From contig NZ_RHOQ01000004.1 in assembly GCF_003946605.1 (NCBI RefSeq), positions 1 through 64,000 of the forward strand: a stretch of DNA of 64,000 nucleotides, in the 5' to 3' direction. The notes below the pieces were generated by a model. The model searched no databases and was not told the DNA's origin. It saw only the letters and a list, made by a program, of their open reading frames with translations. A program made the translations under genes and the position numbers. Shown piece by piece: positions 18,977 to 27,873 of the stretch. Within the stretch, counting starts at the first letter, position 1, and every line of letters starts with the position of its first letter. Source of the stretch: Companilactobacillus baiquanensis (GTDB taxonomy: Bacteria; Bacillota; Bacilli; Lactobacillales; Lactobacillaceae).

Positions 18977-20269
18977 CTATTGTTTTAAAACGCCCTCAAT
19001 CAAATGACCCGCTAATTTTTCTTTAAACTCTAAACCAAGTAATTTGGCAAAAGTAGGTGCCTCATCGACCAAGTCTGCCTTCTCAATTGTTTTTCCTTCG
19101 TTAACGGCTGGTCCATTAAATAAGATAGTTGTTTGATAACCAGGTTTATCAGGATCATATCCATGAACACCACAATAACGATCTGGTTCTCCCAAAGTAT
19201 CTGGATCAACTTGTTCAACTATTGTTGGTCGATTACTTTCATCAGTAAAGTAATATCCTGCCTTGGCTTCGATCATAAAGGTACATGCTGGATCTGCTCC
19301 ACGTTTTATTGCTTCATCTTGTGTATAAATATGTTCAATACCTTCCACTCTAGCAATACGTTCTTTTAATTCATCTAAGTGTTTAAAATTACGTGTATAA
19401 ATATATGTTGATCCATCACAACTTTTCGCCATAACTGACCAATTATATTCAAAAGTTTGGTTCTTTCTAGTAGTTAGCCAGCCTTTTCTTGCAAATAAGG
19501 TATTCAAATGAATCATCTTATCAACATTAATTTGATAGTGATCTCCTAAAATAACAAAATTAGTATCAGAAAAAGTTCCGGCTTTCTTAGTTGCTTCGAC
19601 CAGTTGAGAAACATGGTTATCTAAGCGATGTAACGCCTCCATAGCTTCTTTAGAGCGCACACCATAACGATGACGCATACTGTCCATGTCAACTAAATGA
19701 ACCATTGTTAAGTTTGGTTTCTTATTTTCAATGGTATCAACCGCACAAGCTGTAATAAATTCATCCAGTTGCGGCTGTTTGATTCCATTACGCAATTTGC
19801 CATATTTGTGATTCATTTTTAATAAAAATAATGGTGAACTAGCACGTAATGATACTAATACTTGATTAGTCCAAATTCTATTTGGAAATATTTCAGCTAA
19901 ATTATAATTTATTTTGCTTCCCGCCGTTACTGGCCACAAAAATGATGCCGTGGTTAATCCTTTTTGACGAGCCAAATCATATAGTGTTGTGGATCTAACG
20001 TCGCCTTGATACCAATACCAATCTGGTGAACGACGTTCCGGTTGAATTTTGGTGTTATTAACAATTCCATGAACACTGGGATATTGTCCAGTAATAATTG
20101 TCGTGTGCGAAGGATAAGTCAAAGTAGGATAAATACCAGTAACTGACTTCACCCAAGTTCCTCCGTTAACTAGTTTATTTAAAGTTGGTAATTCATTTTG
20201 ATGTTCATTAATATCCCTAAATCCCATTGAATCCAAAGAAATTATCACCATATGTTGATTCGTCGACAA
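18977..20269 (-). CDS. Nucleotide pyrophosphatase/phosphodiesterase-like hydrolase (alkaline phosphatase superfamily)
   Basis: A 430-residue protein of the type I phosphodiesterase / nucleotide pyrophosphatase family. The metal-binding ISLDSMG is near residue 10, the catalytic threonine lies in YPTLTYPSHTTIITG with VHGIV following, and later metal ligands are seen in LVDMDSMRHRYG and LGDHYQI, plus a final GVHGYDP. Eukaryotic relatives act on nucleotides or lipid phosphodiesters. No signal peptide or membrane anchor is visible, so it should be cytosolic, unlike the ecto-enzymes. The start is TTG at 20269 after GGGGGAG; the next ATG (20251) has no ribosome site. Operon with the UMF1 transporter. 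Confidence 0.8.
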   Translation of the reverse strand: MSTNQHMVIISLDSMGFRDINEHQNELPTLNKLVNGGTWVKSVTGIYPTLTYPSHTTIITGQYPSVHGIVNNTKIQPERRSPDWYWYQGDVRSTTLYDLARQKGLTTASFLWPVTAGSKINYNLAEIFPNRIWTNQVLVSLRASSPLFLLKMNHKYGKLRNGIKQPQLDEFITACAVDTIENKKPNLTMVHLVDMDSMRHRYGVRSKEAMEALHRLDNHVSQLVEATKKAGTFSDTNFVILGDHYQINVDKMIHLNTLFARKGWLTTRKNQTFEYNWSVMAKSCDGSTYIYTRNFKHLDELKERIARVEGIEHIYTQDEAIKRGADPACTFMIEAKAGYYFTDESNRPTIVEQVDPDTLGEPDRYCGVHGYDPDKPGYQTTILFNGPAVNEGKTIEKADLVDEAPTFAKLLGLEFKEKLAGHLIEGVLKQ

Positions 20270-20312
20270 AATAAAATCTCCCCCAAATTAATATATATAT
20301 TATTGTAACTCA

Positions 20313-20330
20313 AGTAAGTGACCACTCACT
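20313..20330. promoter_or_regulatory. Operator-like inverted repeat upstream of the phosphodiesterase-transporter operon
   Basis: AGTAAGTG-AC-CACTCACT is an 18-base inverted repeat with one arm mismatch, 44 bases upstream of the TTG start, overlapping or abutting the probable -35 region. It has the size and style of TetR-family operators. No TetR gene is in the window. Confidence 0.5.
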
Positions 20331-20340
20331 ACAAAAAAAT

Positions 20341-20376
20341 AAAATGCTTGATGAATTTATTTTCACCAAGCATTTT
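20341..20376 (-). terminator. Terminator of the 66-residue membrane protein gene
   Basis: AAAATGCTTG pairs with CAAGCATTTT, with an inner TGAA/TTCA extension. On the minus strand U-rich sequence follows. Confidence 0.75.
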
Positions 20377-20387
20377 ATACTAATTTA

Positions 20388-20588
20388 CTATTTTTTTAAA
20401 TTAAATTTTATGCCGACTCCGATAATGGCTGCCGCTAAAACAAGATCCAGCAGCTTAAAGAATAATGAAAAGGTGGCTTTTGGAGCCCCAAAGTTAATCA
20501 ATATCCATGAAAGGATAATTACTGCTGATATTGCTAGAATAAATAAAATATCTGAAAAAGAATTCTTATGTTCTGTGATATGTTCCAT
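20388..20588 (-). CDS. Small two-helix membrane protein, function unknown
   Basis: A 66-residue protein with two hydrophobic segments (residues 12-33 and 42-61) and charged ends. I do not recognise the family. It is probably real: the ATG follows an excellent GAGGAGGTG ribosome site, it has its own terminator, and a TATAAT-like promoter lies upstream. A perfect inverted repeat TTCTTATA-N7-TATAAGAA at 20633-20655 lies near the expected -35 region and could be an operator. Neighbours (an LPXTG adhesin upstream, a phosphodiesterase downstream) give no clear clue. Confidence 0.65.
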   Translation of the reverse strand: MEHITEHKNSFSDILFILAISAVIILSWILINFGAPKATFSLFFKLLDLVLAAAIIGVGIKFNLKK

Positions 20589-20632
20589 GATAGCACCTCC
20601 TCATTAATTAATTATAGGCTATTATACCTCCT

Positions 20633-20655
20633 TTCTTATAAAAAGTGTATAAGAA
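20633..20655. promoter_or_regulatory. Inverted repeat upstream of the small membrane protein gene
   Basis: Perfect 8-base arms TTCTTATA and TATAAGAA around 7 bases, about 45 bases upstream of the start codon. It could be an operator, or part of the end region of the adhesin gene's neighbour. Confidence 0.35.
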
Positions 20656-20691
20656 AAAGTATCATCTGTTTATTCAGACGATACTTTTTTT
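20654..20691 (-). terminator. Terminator of the LPXTG adhesin gene
   Basis: AAAAAGTATCATCTG pairs with CAGACGATACTTTTT around a 6-base loop; both strands end in T/U-runs. The right arm runs into the adhesin stop codon (20690-20692). Confidence 0.85.
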
Positions 20692-22906
20692 AAAGTTTAC
20701 GATATTTTGTGAATACTTCTAAAGCAATTAAGAATAATAACATGCTACCTGCAACCGCCGCAAAAGTTGATCTAATCGAACTTGTTTGTGGCAATTTAGC
20801 CTGTTTGTTAACTGCAGAATTATTTGAACTTGTCTTTGAGTACTGAGGTAGGCTAGGATTATTAACTCCTGTGCCATTCTTTACAAAATCTGGATCAGTA
20901 GGCAAACTTGGAGTTTGGTTCACAGAATCTCTTGGAGTTAACGGTGTTACAGGATCTGGGATGGTTGGTTCTGGATCATTAGGGTTGCCGGGATCAACCG
21001 GATTTGTTGGATCTACTGGTACTATAACGTCAGCTTTTTTATTATTGGTAGCTGAAACATTAACAGTCCCTGATTTTAAATCAAATGGAATAGGAGTTTG
21101 ATTCAAAACATAGTTATCCGGGGCTTTTGTTTCAACAAATTGATATTTGCCAAATGCTAAATTATCAATAGTTATCTGACCCGCAGAATCGGTCGTTAAA
21201 TTATTTTTTAGAACTTTACCATCAGAATTTTCTAATTTGAATACTGCACCTTGCAATACTGACTTAGTTTCAGCATCTGATTTAGTTAAAATAACTTTTC
21301 CCGTAGTATCCGGAACATTTGTCCCTGGATTACTAGTGTCAGAAGTCTTTTTATCAACCATTGTTAAGTTTGGTTGCGTCTGGGAATCAGAAATAGTAAA
21401 TCCTAATTTAGTTTTATTAATATCATAACCAGTAGGAGCAGTGGTTTCGACGAATTGGTAATCACCCACTGGTAAATTACTGTAAATTATCTGTCCATCA
21501 TCGTTAGTTGATAAACCTTTTGCCACACTAGTACCATCAGATTTTTGCAAATCAAAAATAGCACCAGCAAGTGGCTTTCCTGTATCAGAAGCAGTCTTAT
21601 TTAAAACTACATTTCCTTTAATTGTTGAAGGATCTCTTTGATTAGTGACATCAAATTCAATTGGAAGTTGTTGAGAAGTAGTGATTTGAAATTCATGCTC
21701 GTTATCCGAATTTAATAAATAACCATCTGGAGCTGTTCTTTCAATAAATTTATAATCACCAGCTCGTAAATTAGAAACGGCGATTTGACCATTGCTATCA
21801 GTAGTTAAATTTTGATATTCAGGATTACCTTCGGCATCATTTACCGTTGATCCATCACTCTTAACTAGACTAAATACCGCTCCTTGTAAAGAGGCACCCG
21901 TAGTTTTATCCACTTTCTTTAAAACAACTGAGCCGTTATATCCAGATCCCCCCAAACTACTACCCCAATTTACAATTGCGGTTGGAGTATGATTTGTTAC
22001 TGGATCACCAGGTACCGTGACGGGATCTCCTCCTGTATCGGCACTGATACCGGTATAACTACTCTCTATATAATTTGTCCAACTGTAAATATCATTAAAA
22101 TTAACAGTTGAAGTGATATCTGTGTTGTAAATAATATCTATCTTGTCAGTTATTGGTTTAGTAAAGTTCAAAGTAAAACCATCATCGGTGTATGAAATAT
22201 CTACACCTTGAATATCATTATTATGGCTATCTCTGATAGTTAAACTATCACGATCTAATTTTTGTCCATCACCAATTTTGTCAGTTACTACTAATCCCGA
22301 AACTGTTTTAACATTTTGATTTAAAACAGTTTGCCAAGTTATCTTAGTAGGAATAGTTGTGCTGTCGCCATTAGACCAGCCTGTTTTTACCATAAATGCC
22401 TTGTCACCAGGATCTGGATCTGGGTCTTCTCCTGAATTATTAATTCCTTTACCTGAAAAACTTAAATCTATGTGTCTATTAGTATTATGGGCTGGCTGTG
22501 TAAAGTAGTCATTAAGAGTAACAGTTCCTTCTCTTGTATCATATGGAATAACTACCTTACCAAAAGCCGATTCTTTAACTTGATCTGATCCACTTTTATC
22601 AAAATCAAGTTGTACATTATCAGGAATTTTAAATTTTAGGACCTCACCATCCGTGATGGTAGCATCATCTGGTATATCCCAATGAAAATTAGCCGTTAGT
22701 GAAGTATAGCCTGAAAGATTTGCAATATTAGTTATATCTTCCGTACCACTACCATCCAAAATAACCGTTTGCGGCGTTTTCCAATCATCCCCACTAGTAG
22801 TGTCAGCTTGTATACTACTAGCGTTAAATAAATTTCCTACTAAAGAAACTCCAAATACAAACAGCATGATAAGTGCCGTTACCCTGTCTTTTTTAATCCG
22901 ATTCAT
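20690..22906 (-). CDS. LPXTG-anchored adhesin with collagen-binding-like head and three SpaA/Cna-B domains
   Basis: A 738-residue cell-wall-anchored protein. Residues 1-34 are a signal peptide. Residues 40-325 resemble the paired Ig-like head of collagen/fibrinogen-binding adhesins (IPDNVQL, VTDKIGDGQKLD). Three SpaA/Cna-B domains follow, at roughly 330-425, 430-520 and 540-625, each with a Lys near its start and a Glu in FIERTAPDGY, FVETTAPTGY or FVETKAPDNY, the residues that form internal isopeptide bonds. A Pro/Asp/Asn-rich wall-spanning stretch leads to the sortase signal LPQTS (705-709), a membrane helix and KYRKL. The ATG follows GAGGGAG. No sortase or other pilin gene is adjacent, so it is probably a stand-alone adhesin. 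Confidence 0.93.
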   Translation of the reverse strand: MNRIKKDRVTALIMLFVFGVSLVGNLFNASSIQADTTSGDDWKTPQTVILDGSGTEDITNIANLSGYTSLTANFHWDIPDDATITDGEVLKFKIPDNVQLDFDKSGSDQVKESAFGKVVIPYDTREGTVTLNDYFTQPAHNTNRHIDLSFSGKGINNSGEDPDPDPGDKAFMVKTGWSNGDSTTIPTKITWQTVLNQNVKTVSGLVVTDKIGDGQKLDRDSLTIRDSHNNDIQGVDISYTDDGFTLNFTKPITDKIDIIYNTDITSTVNFNDIYSWTNYIESSYTGISADTGGDPVTVPGDPVTNHTPTAIVNWGSSLGGSGYNGSVVLKKVDKTTGASLQGAVFSLVKSDGSTVNDAEGNPEYQNLTTDSNGQIAVSNLRAGDYKFIERTAPDGYLLNSDNEHEFQITTSQQLPIEFDVTNQRDPSTIKGNVVLNKTASDTGKPLAGAIFDLQKSDGTSVAKGLSTNDDGQIIYSNLPVGDYQFVETTAPTGYDINKTKLGFTISDSQTQPNLTMVDKKTSDTSNPGTNVPDTTGKVILTKSDAETKSVLQGAVFKLENSDGKVLKNNLTTDSAGQITIDNLAFGKYQFVETKAPDNYVLNQTPIPFDLKSGTVNVSATNNKKADVIVPVDPTNPVDPGNPNDPEPTIPDPVTPLTPRDSVNQTPSLPTDPDFVKNGTGVNNPSLPQYSKTSSNNSAVNKQAKLPQTSSIRSTFAAVAGSMLLFLIALEVFTKYRKL

Positions 22907-23034
22907 AATGCTCCCTCATTTCATAACACACATTATATAACAATATTAATTAACAAATCATTAAAAGAGAATATAAAAAAATAAGGAATTTGGGATAAAA
23001 ATATTTTGTATCGAAATATACAACCATAAATGAC

Positions 23035-23076
23035 GAATAGGTCCAGTAATCTAAAATCGGATTACTGGACCTATTC
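23035..23076. terminator. Perfect hairpin downstream of pgm (hairpin family, copy C)
   Basis: GAATAGGTCCAGTAATC pairs perfectly with GATTACTGGACCTATTC around an 8-base loop, and the stem extends outward with one mismatch (TGA/TCA). No T-run follows on either strand, so termination is uncertain. It shares the TAATC-AAAATC-GATTA core with copies A, B and D. Confidence 0.55.
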
Positions 23077-23084
23077 ATCATACT

Positions 23085-23124
23085 AGAAAGCTGAACATGT
23101 TTTGTTCTACTTTCTTATTTTTTT
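23085..23124 (+). terminator. Terminator-like hairpin on the strand opposite to pgm
   Basis: AGAAAG and GAACA pair with TGTTC and CTTTCT, then TA and a T-run on the plus strand just before the pgm stop. No plus-strand gene ends here, so it would stop antisense transcription into pgm or act as a stem protecting its 3' end. Confidence 0.4.
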
Positions 23125-23125
23125 G

Positions 23126-24844
23126 TTATTCCCAACTTTCAATGATCTTAGCGAATTCAGCGAGCTTTTGTGCTGCATGTTCGTCACTATCACTTGTAAT
23201 TCCCACATAAAACTTCATCTTAGGTTCAGTACCTGAAGGACGAATGGCGATCCAAGTGTTATCTTCAAGGATAAACTTCATTGCATCAGCCTTAGGCAAA
23301 CCTGTCTTGTTAGTACCAGAATCTGTTACATCAGTGTCTTTTAAGTAATCAATTGACTCGACAACTTTAACACCGTTTACTTCATTAATTCCTTCTTCAT
23401 GGAACTTCTCCATAATTTGTTTCATTTGTTCTTTACCTGAAATACCAGCAAAAGTCTTAGAAACGGTCTTTTCACGATAATAACCGAATTCTTGATAAAG
23501 ATCTTCCAAGGCATCATAAATTGTTTTACCTTTAGATTCGTAATAGGCAGCTGCTTCAGCCAATAGGATCGTTGACTGCATAGCATCCTTATCACGAACA
23601 AAAGGTTTAACCAAATAACCGTAACTTTCTTCAAATCCAAACAAAAACTCATGACTGCCAGTTTCTTCAAATTCTTCAATTTTTTCGGCAATGTATTTAA
23701 AGCCTGTTAAAACATTGAACATTTTAACATTGTATTTTTCAGCTATTTTAGTTGCTAATTCTGAAGAAACAATTGACTTGGCAACGGCCCCATTTGTTGG
23801 CAAAGTGCCAAGCTCTTTTTTTGCACTTAATAGGTAATTCAAAAGAACTGAAGCAATTTGATTACCTGTCATCAACTTATATGAATCGTCTGGTTGGCGA
23901 ACAGCTGCACCTAATCTATCAGCATCAGGATCGGTTGCAATCAAAATATTTGCACCAATTTTTTTACCCTTCTCGATAGCTAAATCAAAAGTTTGAGCAA
24001 ACTCTGGGTTTGGTGCCGGTGTTGTTGGAAACTCAGGATCAAGAATTGCTTGTTGAGTTACCATTGTAAAGTTTTGAAAACCTAATTTTTGAAAAATTCT
24101 TGGTGCGATCATTTTTCCGGTTCCATGAAGTGGTGTATAGACAAATTTCATCTTATTACCGACTTCTTCGATCAACTTATGGTTAACTACGACTGTATCC
24201 AACTTATCTAAATAATCTAAATCGACATCTTCGCCGATTAGATCCATCAACTTTTCATCACGTAATTCTGTAATTGATTTTGTCTTAATAGCGAATAGGT
24301 CACTAGCTTTACGAACAAATTTAGTAATATTATCAGATTCAACTGGAGGCATTTGACCTCCATCTGGACCATAGATCTTAAATCCGTTGTATTGTTTAGG
24401 ATTATGACTGGCAGTAATCATGATACCAGCGTAAGTGTTGAGATTTCTAACAGCAAACGACAATTCAGGTGTCGGACGCAGTGAATCAAAAACGTAACTG
24501 TGGATTCCATGTGCGCCCAAAACTTTAGCCGATTCAAAAGCAAAATCTTGTGAGTAGTAACGTGAATCATAACTTATTGCAACACCACGATTTTTAGTAG
24601 CTTCGTCCAAGGTATCCATAAAAGCAGCTAAACCTTCAGCTGCCTGTCTAACTGTATAAATATTCATCCGGTTGATACCAGGTCCGATCAAGCCACGCAT
24701 ACCTGCTGTACCAAATTCCATTGGTGCATAAAATGCTTCTTGAGCAGTTTCTTTATCTTCTTTTAACTTCAATAATTGTTGTTTTAATTCAGGATCAAGC
24801 TCTTTATAATCAAGCCAATTTTGCATTGTTTCTTGCCAAGACAT
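23126..24844 (-). CDS. pgm: Alpha-phosphoglucomutase / phosphomannomutase
   Basis: A 572-residue cytosolic enzyme interconverting glucose-1-phosphate and glucose-6-phosphate, feeding UDP-glucose and cell-wall glycan synthesis. The phosphorylated serine is Ser146 in MITASHNPK. The metal-binding loop is ATDPDADRLG, the sugar-specificity loop is GFEESYGYL, and the phosphate-binding loop is RPSGTEPK near the C-terminus. This is the long, 570-residue type common in Firmicutes. The ATG follows TAGGAGGAC. A 14-base inverted repeat lies between promoter and ribosome site. Confidence 0.96.
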   Translation of the reverse strand: MSWQETMQNWLDYKELDPELKQQLLKLKEDKETAQEAFYAPMEFGTAGMRGLIGPGINRMNIYTVRQAAEGLAAFMDTLDEATKNRGVAISYDSRYYSQDFAFESAKVLGAHGIHSYVFDSLRPTPELSFAVRNLNTYAGIMITASHNPKQYNGFKIYGPDGGQMPPVESDNITKFVRKASDLFAIKTKSITELRDEKLMDLIGEDVDLDYLDKLDTVVVNHKLIEEVGNKMKFVYTPLHGTGKMIAPRIFQKLGFQNFTMVTQQAILDPEFPTTPAPNPEFAQTFDLAIEKGKKIGANILIATDPDADRLGAAVRQPDDSYKLMTGNQIASVLLNYLLSAKKELGTLPTNGAVAKSIVSSELATKIAEKYNVKMFNVLTGFKYIAEKIEEFEETGSHEFLFGFEESYGYLVKPFVRDKDAMQSTILLAEAAAYYESKGKTIYDALEDLYQEFGYYREKTVSKTFAGISGKEQMKQIMEKFHEEGINEVNGVKVVESIDYLKDTDVTDSGTNKTGLPKADAMKFILEDNTWIAIRPSGTEPKMKFYVGITSDSDEHAAQKLAEFAKIIESWE

Positions 24845-24862
24845 TAATTCGTCCTCCTAATT

Positions 24863-24912
24863 TGTAAGACCTTACATTTTTCTATTATAACAATCTACTA
24901 GGGCTATTAAAA
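24863..24912 (-). promoter_or_regulatory. pgm promoter with downstream inverted repeat
   Basis: A perfect extended -10 (TGTTATAAT, 24884-24892) with a weak -35 TTTTAA (24907-24912). Downstream, TGTAAG-AC-CTTACA (24863-24876) lies in the 5' leader just before the ribosome site and could be an operator or small hairpin. Confidence 0.5.
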
Positions 24913-24990
24913 ACTGATTTAGTAAAGTTTAACAATTAAAAATTAAATATTACTTAAAAAGAAAGGCTTCGTTGACTTAATTTTAATCGC

Positions 24991-25023
24991 AAAAAAAGCC
25001 ATATTGCCAACAGACAATATGAC
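24991..25023 (-). terminator. Terminator of trxB
   Basis: CATATTG pairs with CAATATG around 8 bases; on the minus strand the stem is followed by GGC and a U-run. Confidence 0.8.
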
Positions 25024-25029
25024 CCTTAA

Positions 25030-25968
25030 TTATTTAGCTGAAACTTTATCACCTAAGGTTTGAATATAGTTAAAGGCTTCTTGTCCAGCAATTCCACCTT
25101 CACCAACAGCAAGTGCAATTTGACGAAGACTCTTTTTACGAACATCCCCGATTGCATATATACCAGAGACTTTTGTTTCCATATTTTCGTTTGTGTCGAT
25201 CCAGCCATCAGCATCTAAAATACCTAAGTTTTTAAATGGCTCTGTCATTGGTTGAATTCCAACATAGATAAAAGCACCTTTGGCAGGAACAACATGTTCT
25301 TCACCAGTTTCTTTATCTACATACTTAACACCAGATACTTTATCGTTTTCGCTGGTAATTTCTTTAACATCAGCATTCCAAACGAACTTGATTTTATCAT
25401 TTTTGAAGGCACGATTTTGAAGAACTTTTTGAGCACGAAGTTGATCACGACGATGAATAATAGTTACAGATTTAGCCATTTGTGTTAAATAAACGCCCTC
25501 TTCAACAGCTGAATCGCCACCACCAATTACTGCTACATCTTGATCCTTAAAGAATGCACCATCACAGACAGCACAGTATGAAACTCCACGTCCTGATAAC
25601 TCTTCTTCACCAGGGACACCGATTTTCTTATATTGTGAACCAGTAGCAATAATAACGACCTTAGCTTCATAGTCACCATCATCTGTATGGACAACTTTAA
25701 CATCACCATTATCTTCAACTGATTCTACTGTCCCGTATCCAAAATCAGCTCCGAAACGAGTTGATGAATTATACATCTTTTCACTCAAATCAGGACCCAA
25801 AATTGAATCAAAACCAGGATAATTTTCAATTTCTGCAGTGTTATTCATTTGTCCGCCATAAATACCACGGTCTAAAATCATTACTGACAAGTTTGCACGT
25901 GAAGCATAAAGCGCAGCAGTTAAGCCACCAGGACCTGCTCCAATAACAACAACATCATATGTTTTCAT
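25030..25968 (-). CDS. trxB: Thioredoxin-disulfide reductase
   Basis: A 312-residue FAD- and NADPH-dependent enzyme that keeps thioredoxin reduced. It has the FAD-binding GAGPGGLTAALYASRA near the N-terminus, the redox-active CAVC at residues 132-135, the NADPH-binding GGGDSAVEEG, and the late GDVRKKSLRQIALAVGEG motif. Length matches the low-molecular-weight bacterial type. The ATG follows GAGGAGGT. It lies downstream of lgt with a 66-base gap and has a terminator. Confidence 0.97.
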   Translation of the reverse strand: MKTYDVVVIGAGPGGLTAALYASRANLSVMILDRGIYGGQMNNTAEIENYPGFDSILGPDLSEKMYNSSTRFGADFGYGTVESVEDNGDVKVVHTDDGDYEAKVVIIATGSQYKKIGVPGEEELSGRGVSYCAVCDGAFFKDQDVAVIGGGDSAVEEGVYLTQMAKSVTIIHRRDQLRAQKVLQNRAFKNDKIKFVWNADVKEITSENDKVSGVKYVDKETGEEHVVPAKGAFIYVGIQPMTEPFKNLGILDADGWIDTNENMETKVSGIYAIGDVRKKSLRQIALAVGEGGIAGQEAFNYIQTLGDKVSAK

Positions 25969-26034
25969 CAGTTTACCTCCTCATAAATACCTAACAAATA
26001 TTACCATTTTTAATTTAAATAGCTATTATCTTGC

Positions 26035-26847
26035 TCAAATATCTTGATACCACGGTTCTTGATATTTCTTCCGTCGATAGATGATTAGAATAATCGCAAC
26101 TGCCAATAAAATCAAAGATAATGCTTGCGAAACTCTAATTCCAGGTAAAATATACAAGCTATCAGTTCTCATACCTTCAACGAAGAACCTTCCTAATGGA
26201 TACCAAACTAAGTAAGCCAAGAAAACTTCGCCACGCTTAAAGAATTGTTTACGATGACGTAAGACTAAAATAATAATTAATCCGATCACATTCCAACTGG
26301 ATTCATATAGAAAAGTTGGTTGACGATATGCGCCATTAATATACATTTGTTGAACAATGAAATCAGGTAAATGCAACGATTGCAAGAATGACAAAGTCGT
26401 TTTACCACCAAAAGCTTCCTGATTCATAAAATTACCCCAGCGACCAACGATCTGACCTAACAAAACCGATGGCGCAGCAATATCTAACATCGTCCAAATA
26501 GAGATCTTTCTTTTTTTACATAGAACAATTAACACGATAAAAGCGGCAATCAATCCACCATAAATTGCGATACCGCCATGCCATATTTTAATGATCTCAC
26601 CTGGATTAGCTAGGTAAAACGGTAATTCAAAAATAACATAGTAAATTCTCGCACCGATCAACCCAATTGGAACCCCATATAATACTAGATCCAAAATATT
26701 CTCTGGATCGATCCCACGTTTTTTGGATTCAGACAGGGCCATTAAGACACCTATCAAAGCACCAAAAGCTATGATCAATCCATACCAGTGAATTTGTAAA
26801 CCGCCCAGGTTAAGAGCTATCGGATTCAAAGCCAGCAAATTCAGCAT
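26035..26847 (-). CDS. lgt: Prolipoprotein diacylglyceryl transferase
   Basis: A 270-residue membrane enzyme with about seven helices that attaches diacylglycerol from phosphatidylglycerol to the lipobox cysteine of prolipoproteins such as the PstS in this window. The Lgt signature [14 protein letters not shown] is present, with IHWYGL at the N-terminus and GVLMAL and R-rich loops as in the family. Its start overlaps the hprK stop by one base (TAATG), as is common in lactobacilli. Confidence 0.96.
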   Translation of the reverse strand: MLNLLALNPIALNLGGLQIHWYGLIIAFGALIGVLMALSESKKRGIDPENILDLVLYGVPIGLIGARIYYVIFELPFYLANPGEIIKIWHGGIAIYGGLIAAFIVLIVLCKKRKISIWTMLDIAAPSVLLGQIVGRWGNFMNQEAFGGKTTLSFLQSLHLPDFIVQQMYINGAYRQPTFLYESSWNVIGLIIILVLRHRKQFFKRGEVFLAYLVWYPLGRFFVEGMRTDSLYILPGIRVSQALSLILLAVAIILIIYRRKKYQEPWYQDI

Positions 26848-27791
26848 TATTTATCTTCCTTATTTGTATTATCTTGAATCAATGCACCAAGGTTCTCTTC
26901 AAATTTCTTAGTTGCATCGTAACCCATTTTCTTTGCACGATAGTTCATAGCTGCAACTTCAATAATAATTGAAATATTACGACCTACTTTAACTGGAACT
27001 GTAATTTGTGGAACTTGAACATCAAAAATTTCACGTTTATCTTCTAAAGATCCAATACGATCATAGTTTTTATCTGGTGACCAATTTTCCAAATTGATGA
27101 TCAACTGAATATCGCTTGATGAACGAACAGCTCCGGCACCAAATAAGTTCATGACATCAATAATACCAATTCCACGAATCTCTAATAAATGATTCAAAAT
27201 TTTTGGTGCTTCACCCACAATAGTTTTTTCATCTTGTTGGTAAACATCAACACGATCATCAGCAATCAAACGGTGGCCACGTTTAACAAGTTCCAAAGCA
27301 GTTTCACTTTTACCAATTCCAGAATGTCCAGTTAACAAAATACCAATTCCATAAACGTCAACAAAAACACCATGGATGGATTCTCTAGGTGCCAATCGAC
27401 GATCCAAATATTCTGTGATCATACTAGAAAGTCTAGTTGTTGGTAATTCAGATCCAATAACCGGAACTTTGTGCTCTTCGGCAGCTTTTAATAGTTCATC
27501 ACTTGGTTGGATAGCACGGGATATTAATAAGACCGGTGTATCTTCGCGACAAATTTCTAACATTACTTTATAACGATTATTAGCTGTCATAGATAGCGAA
27601 TAAGCAGACTCTGTTTGTCCAAATAATTGAATACGTTCACTTGGATAATAGTCAAAATATCCAGTTAACTCAATGCCCGGACGAGAAATATCACTAGTTG
27701 TAATCTTCTTCTTATTCAGAAGTTCTTCTCCACTATAAACTTTCAATTCATTATCTTTAACTAAATCAGCTACTGTAACAAAACTTGACAT
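26847..27791 (-). CDS. hprK: HPr kinase/phosphorylase
   Basis: A 314-residue bifunctional enzyme that phosphorylates HPr at Ser46 when glycolytic intermediates are high, and reverses it, so setting CcpA-dependent catabolite repression. Walker A is GHSGIGKS at 155-162, the conserved His140 precedes it, and the K3 signature [15 protein letters not shown] is present. I place the start at ATG 27791, 7 bases after GAGGG; a TTG two codons earlier is less suitable. It is coupled to lgt. The cre-like site of kdgA is one possible target of this circuit. Confidence 0.97.
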   Translation of the reverse strand: MSSFVTVADLVKDNELKVYSGEELLNKKKITTSDISRPGIELTGYFDYYPSERIQLFGQTESAYSLSMTANNRYKVMLEICREDTPVLLISRAIQPSDELLKAAEEHKVPVIGSELPTTRLSSMITEYLDRRLAPRESIHGVFVDVYGIGILLTGHSGIGKSETALELVKRGHRLIADDRVDVYQQDEKTIVGEAPKILNHLLEIRGIGIIDVMNLFGAGAVRSSSDIQLIINLENWSPDKNYDRIGSLEDKREIFDVQVPQITVPVKVGRNISIIIEVAAMNYRAKKMGYDATKKFEENLGALIQDNTNKEDK

Positions 27792-27846
27792 AATCAACCC
27801 TCACAAATCTTCTTTTTTTAATTCTATCATTTTTTAGTAGATATTA

Positions 27847-27873
27847 AAAAGACGCGTCTTAGACGCGTCTTTG
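27847..27873 (-). terminator. Terminator of the pspC-yvlD operon
   Basis: AAAGACGCGTC-TTA-GACGCGTCTTT is a perfect 11-base stem whose 3-base loop is the yvlD stop codon; a U-run follows on the minus strand. The last codons of yvlD therefore form one arm. Confidence 0.88.
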
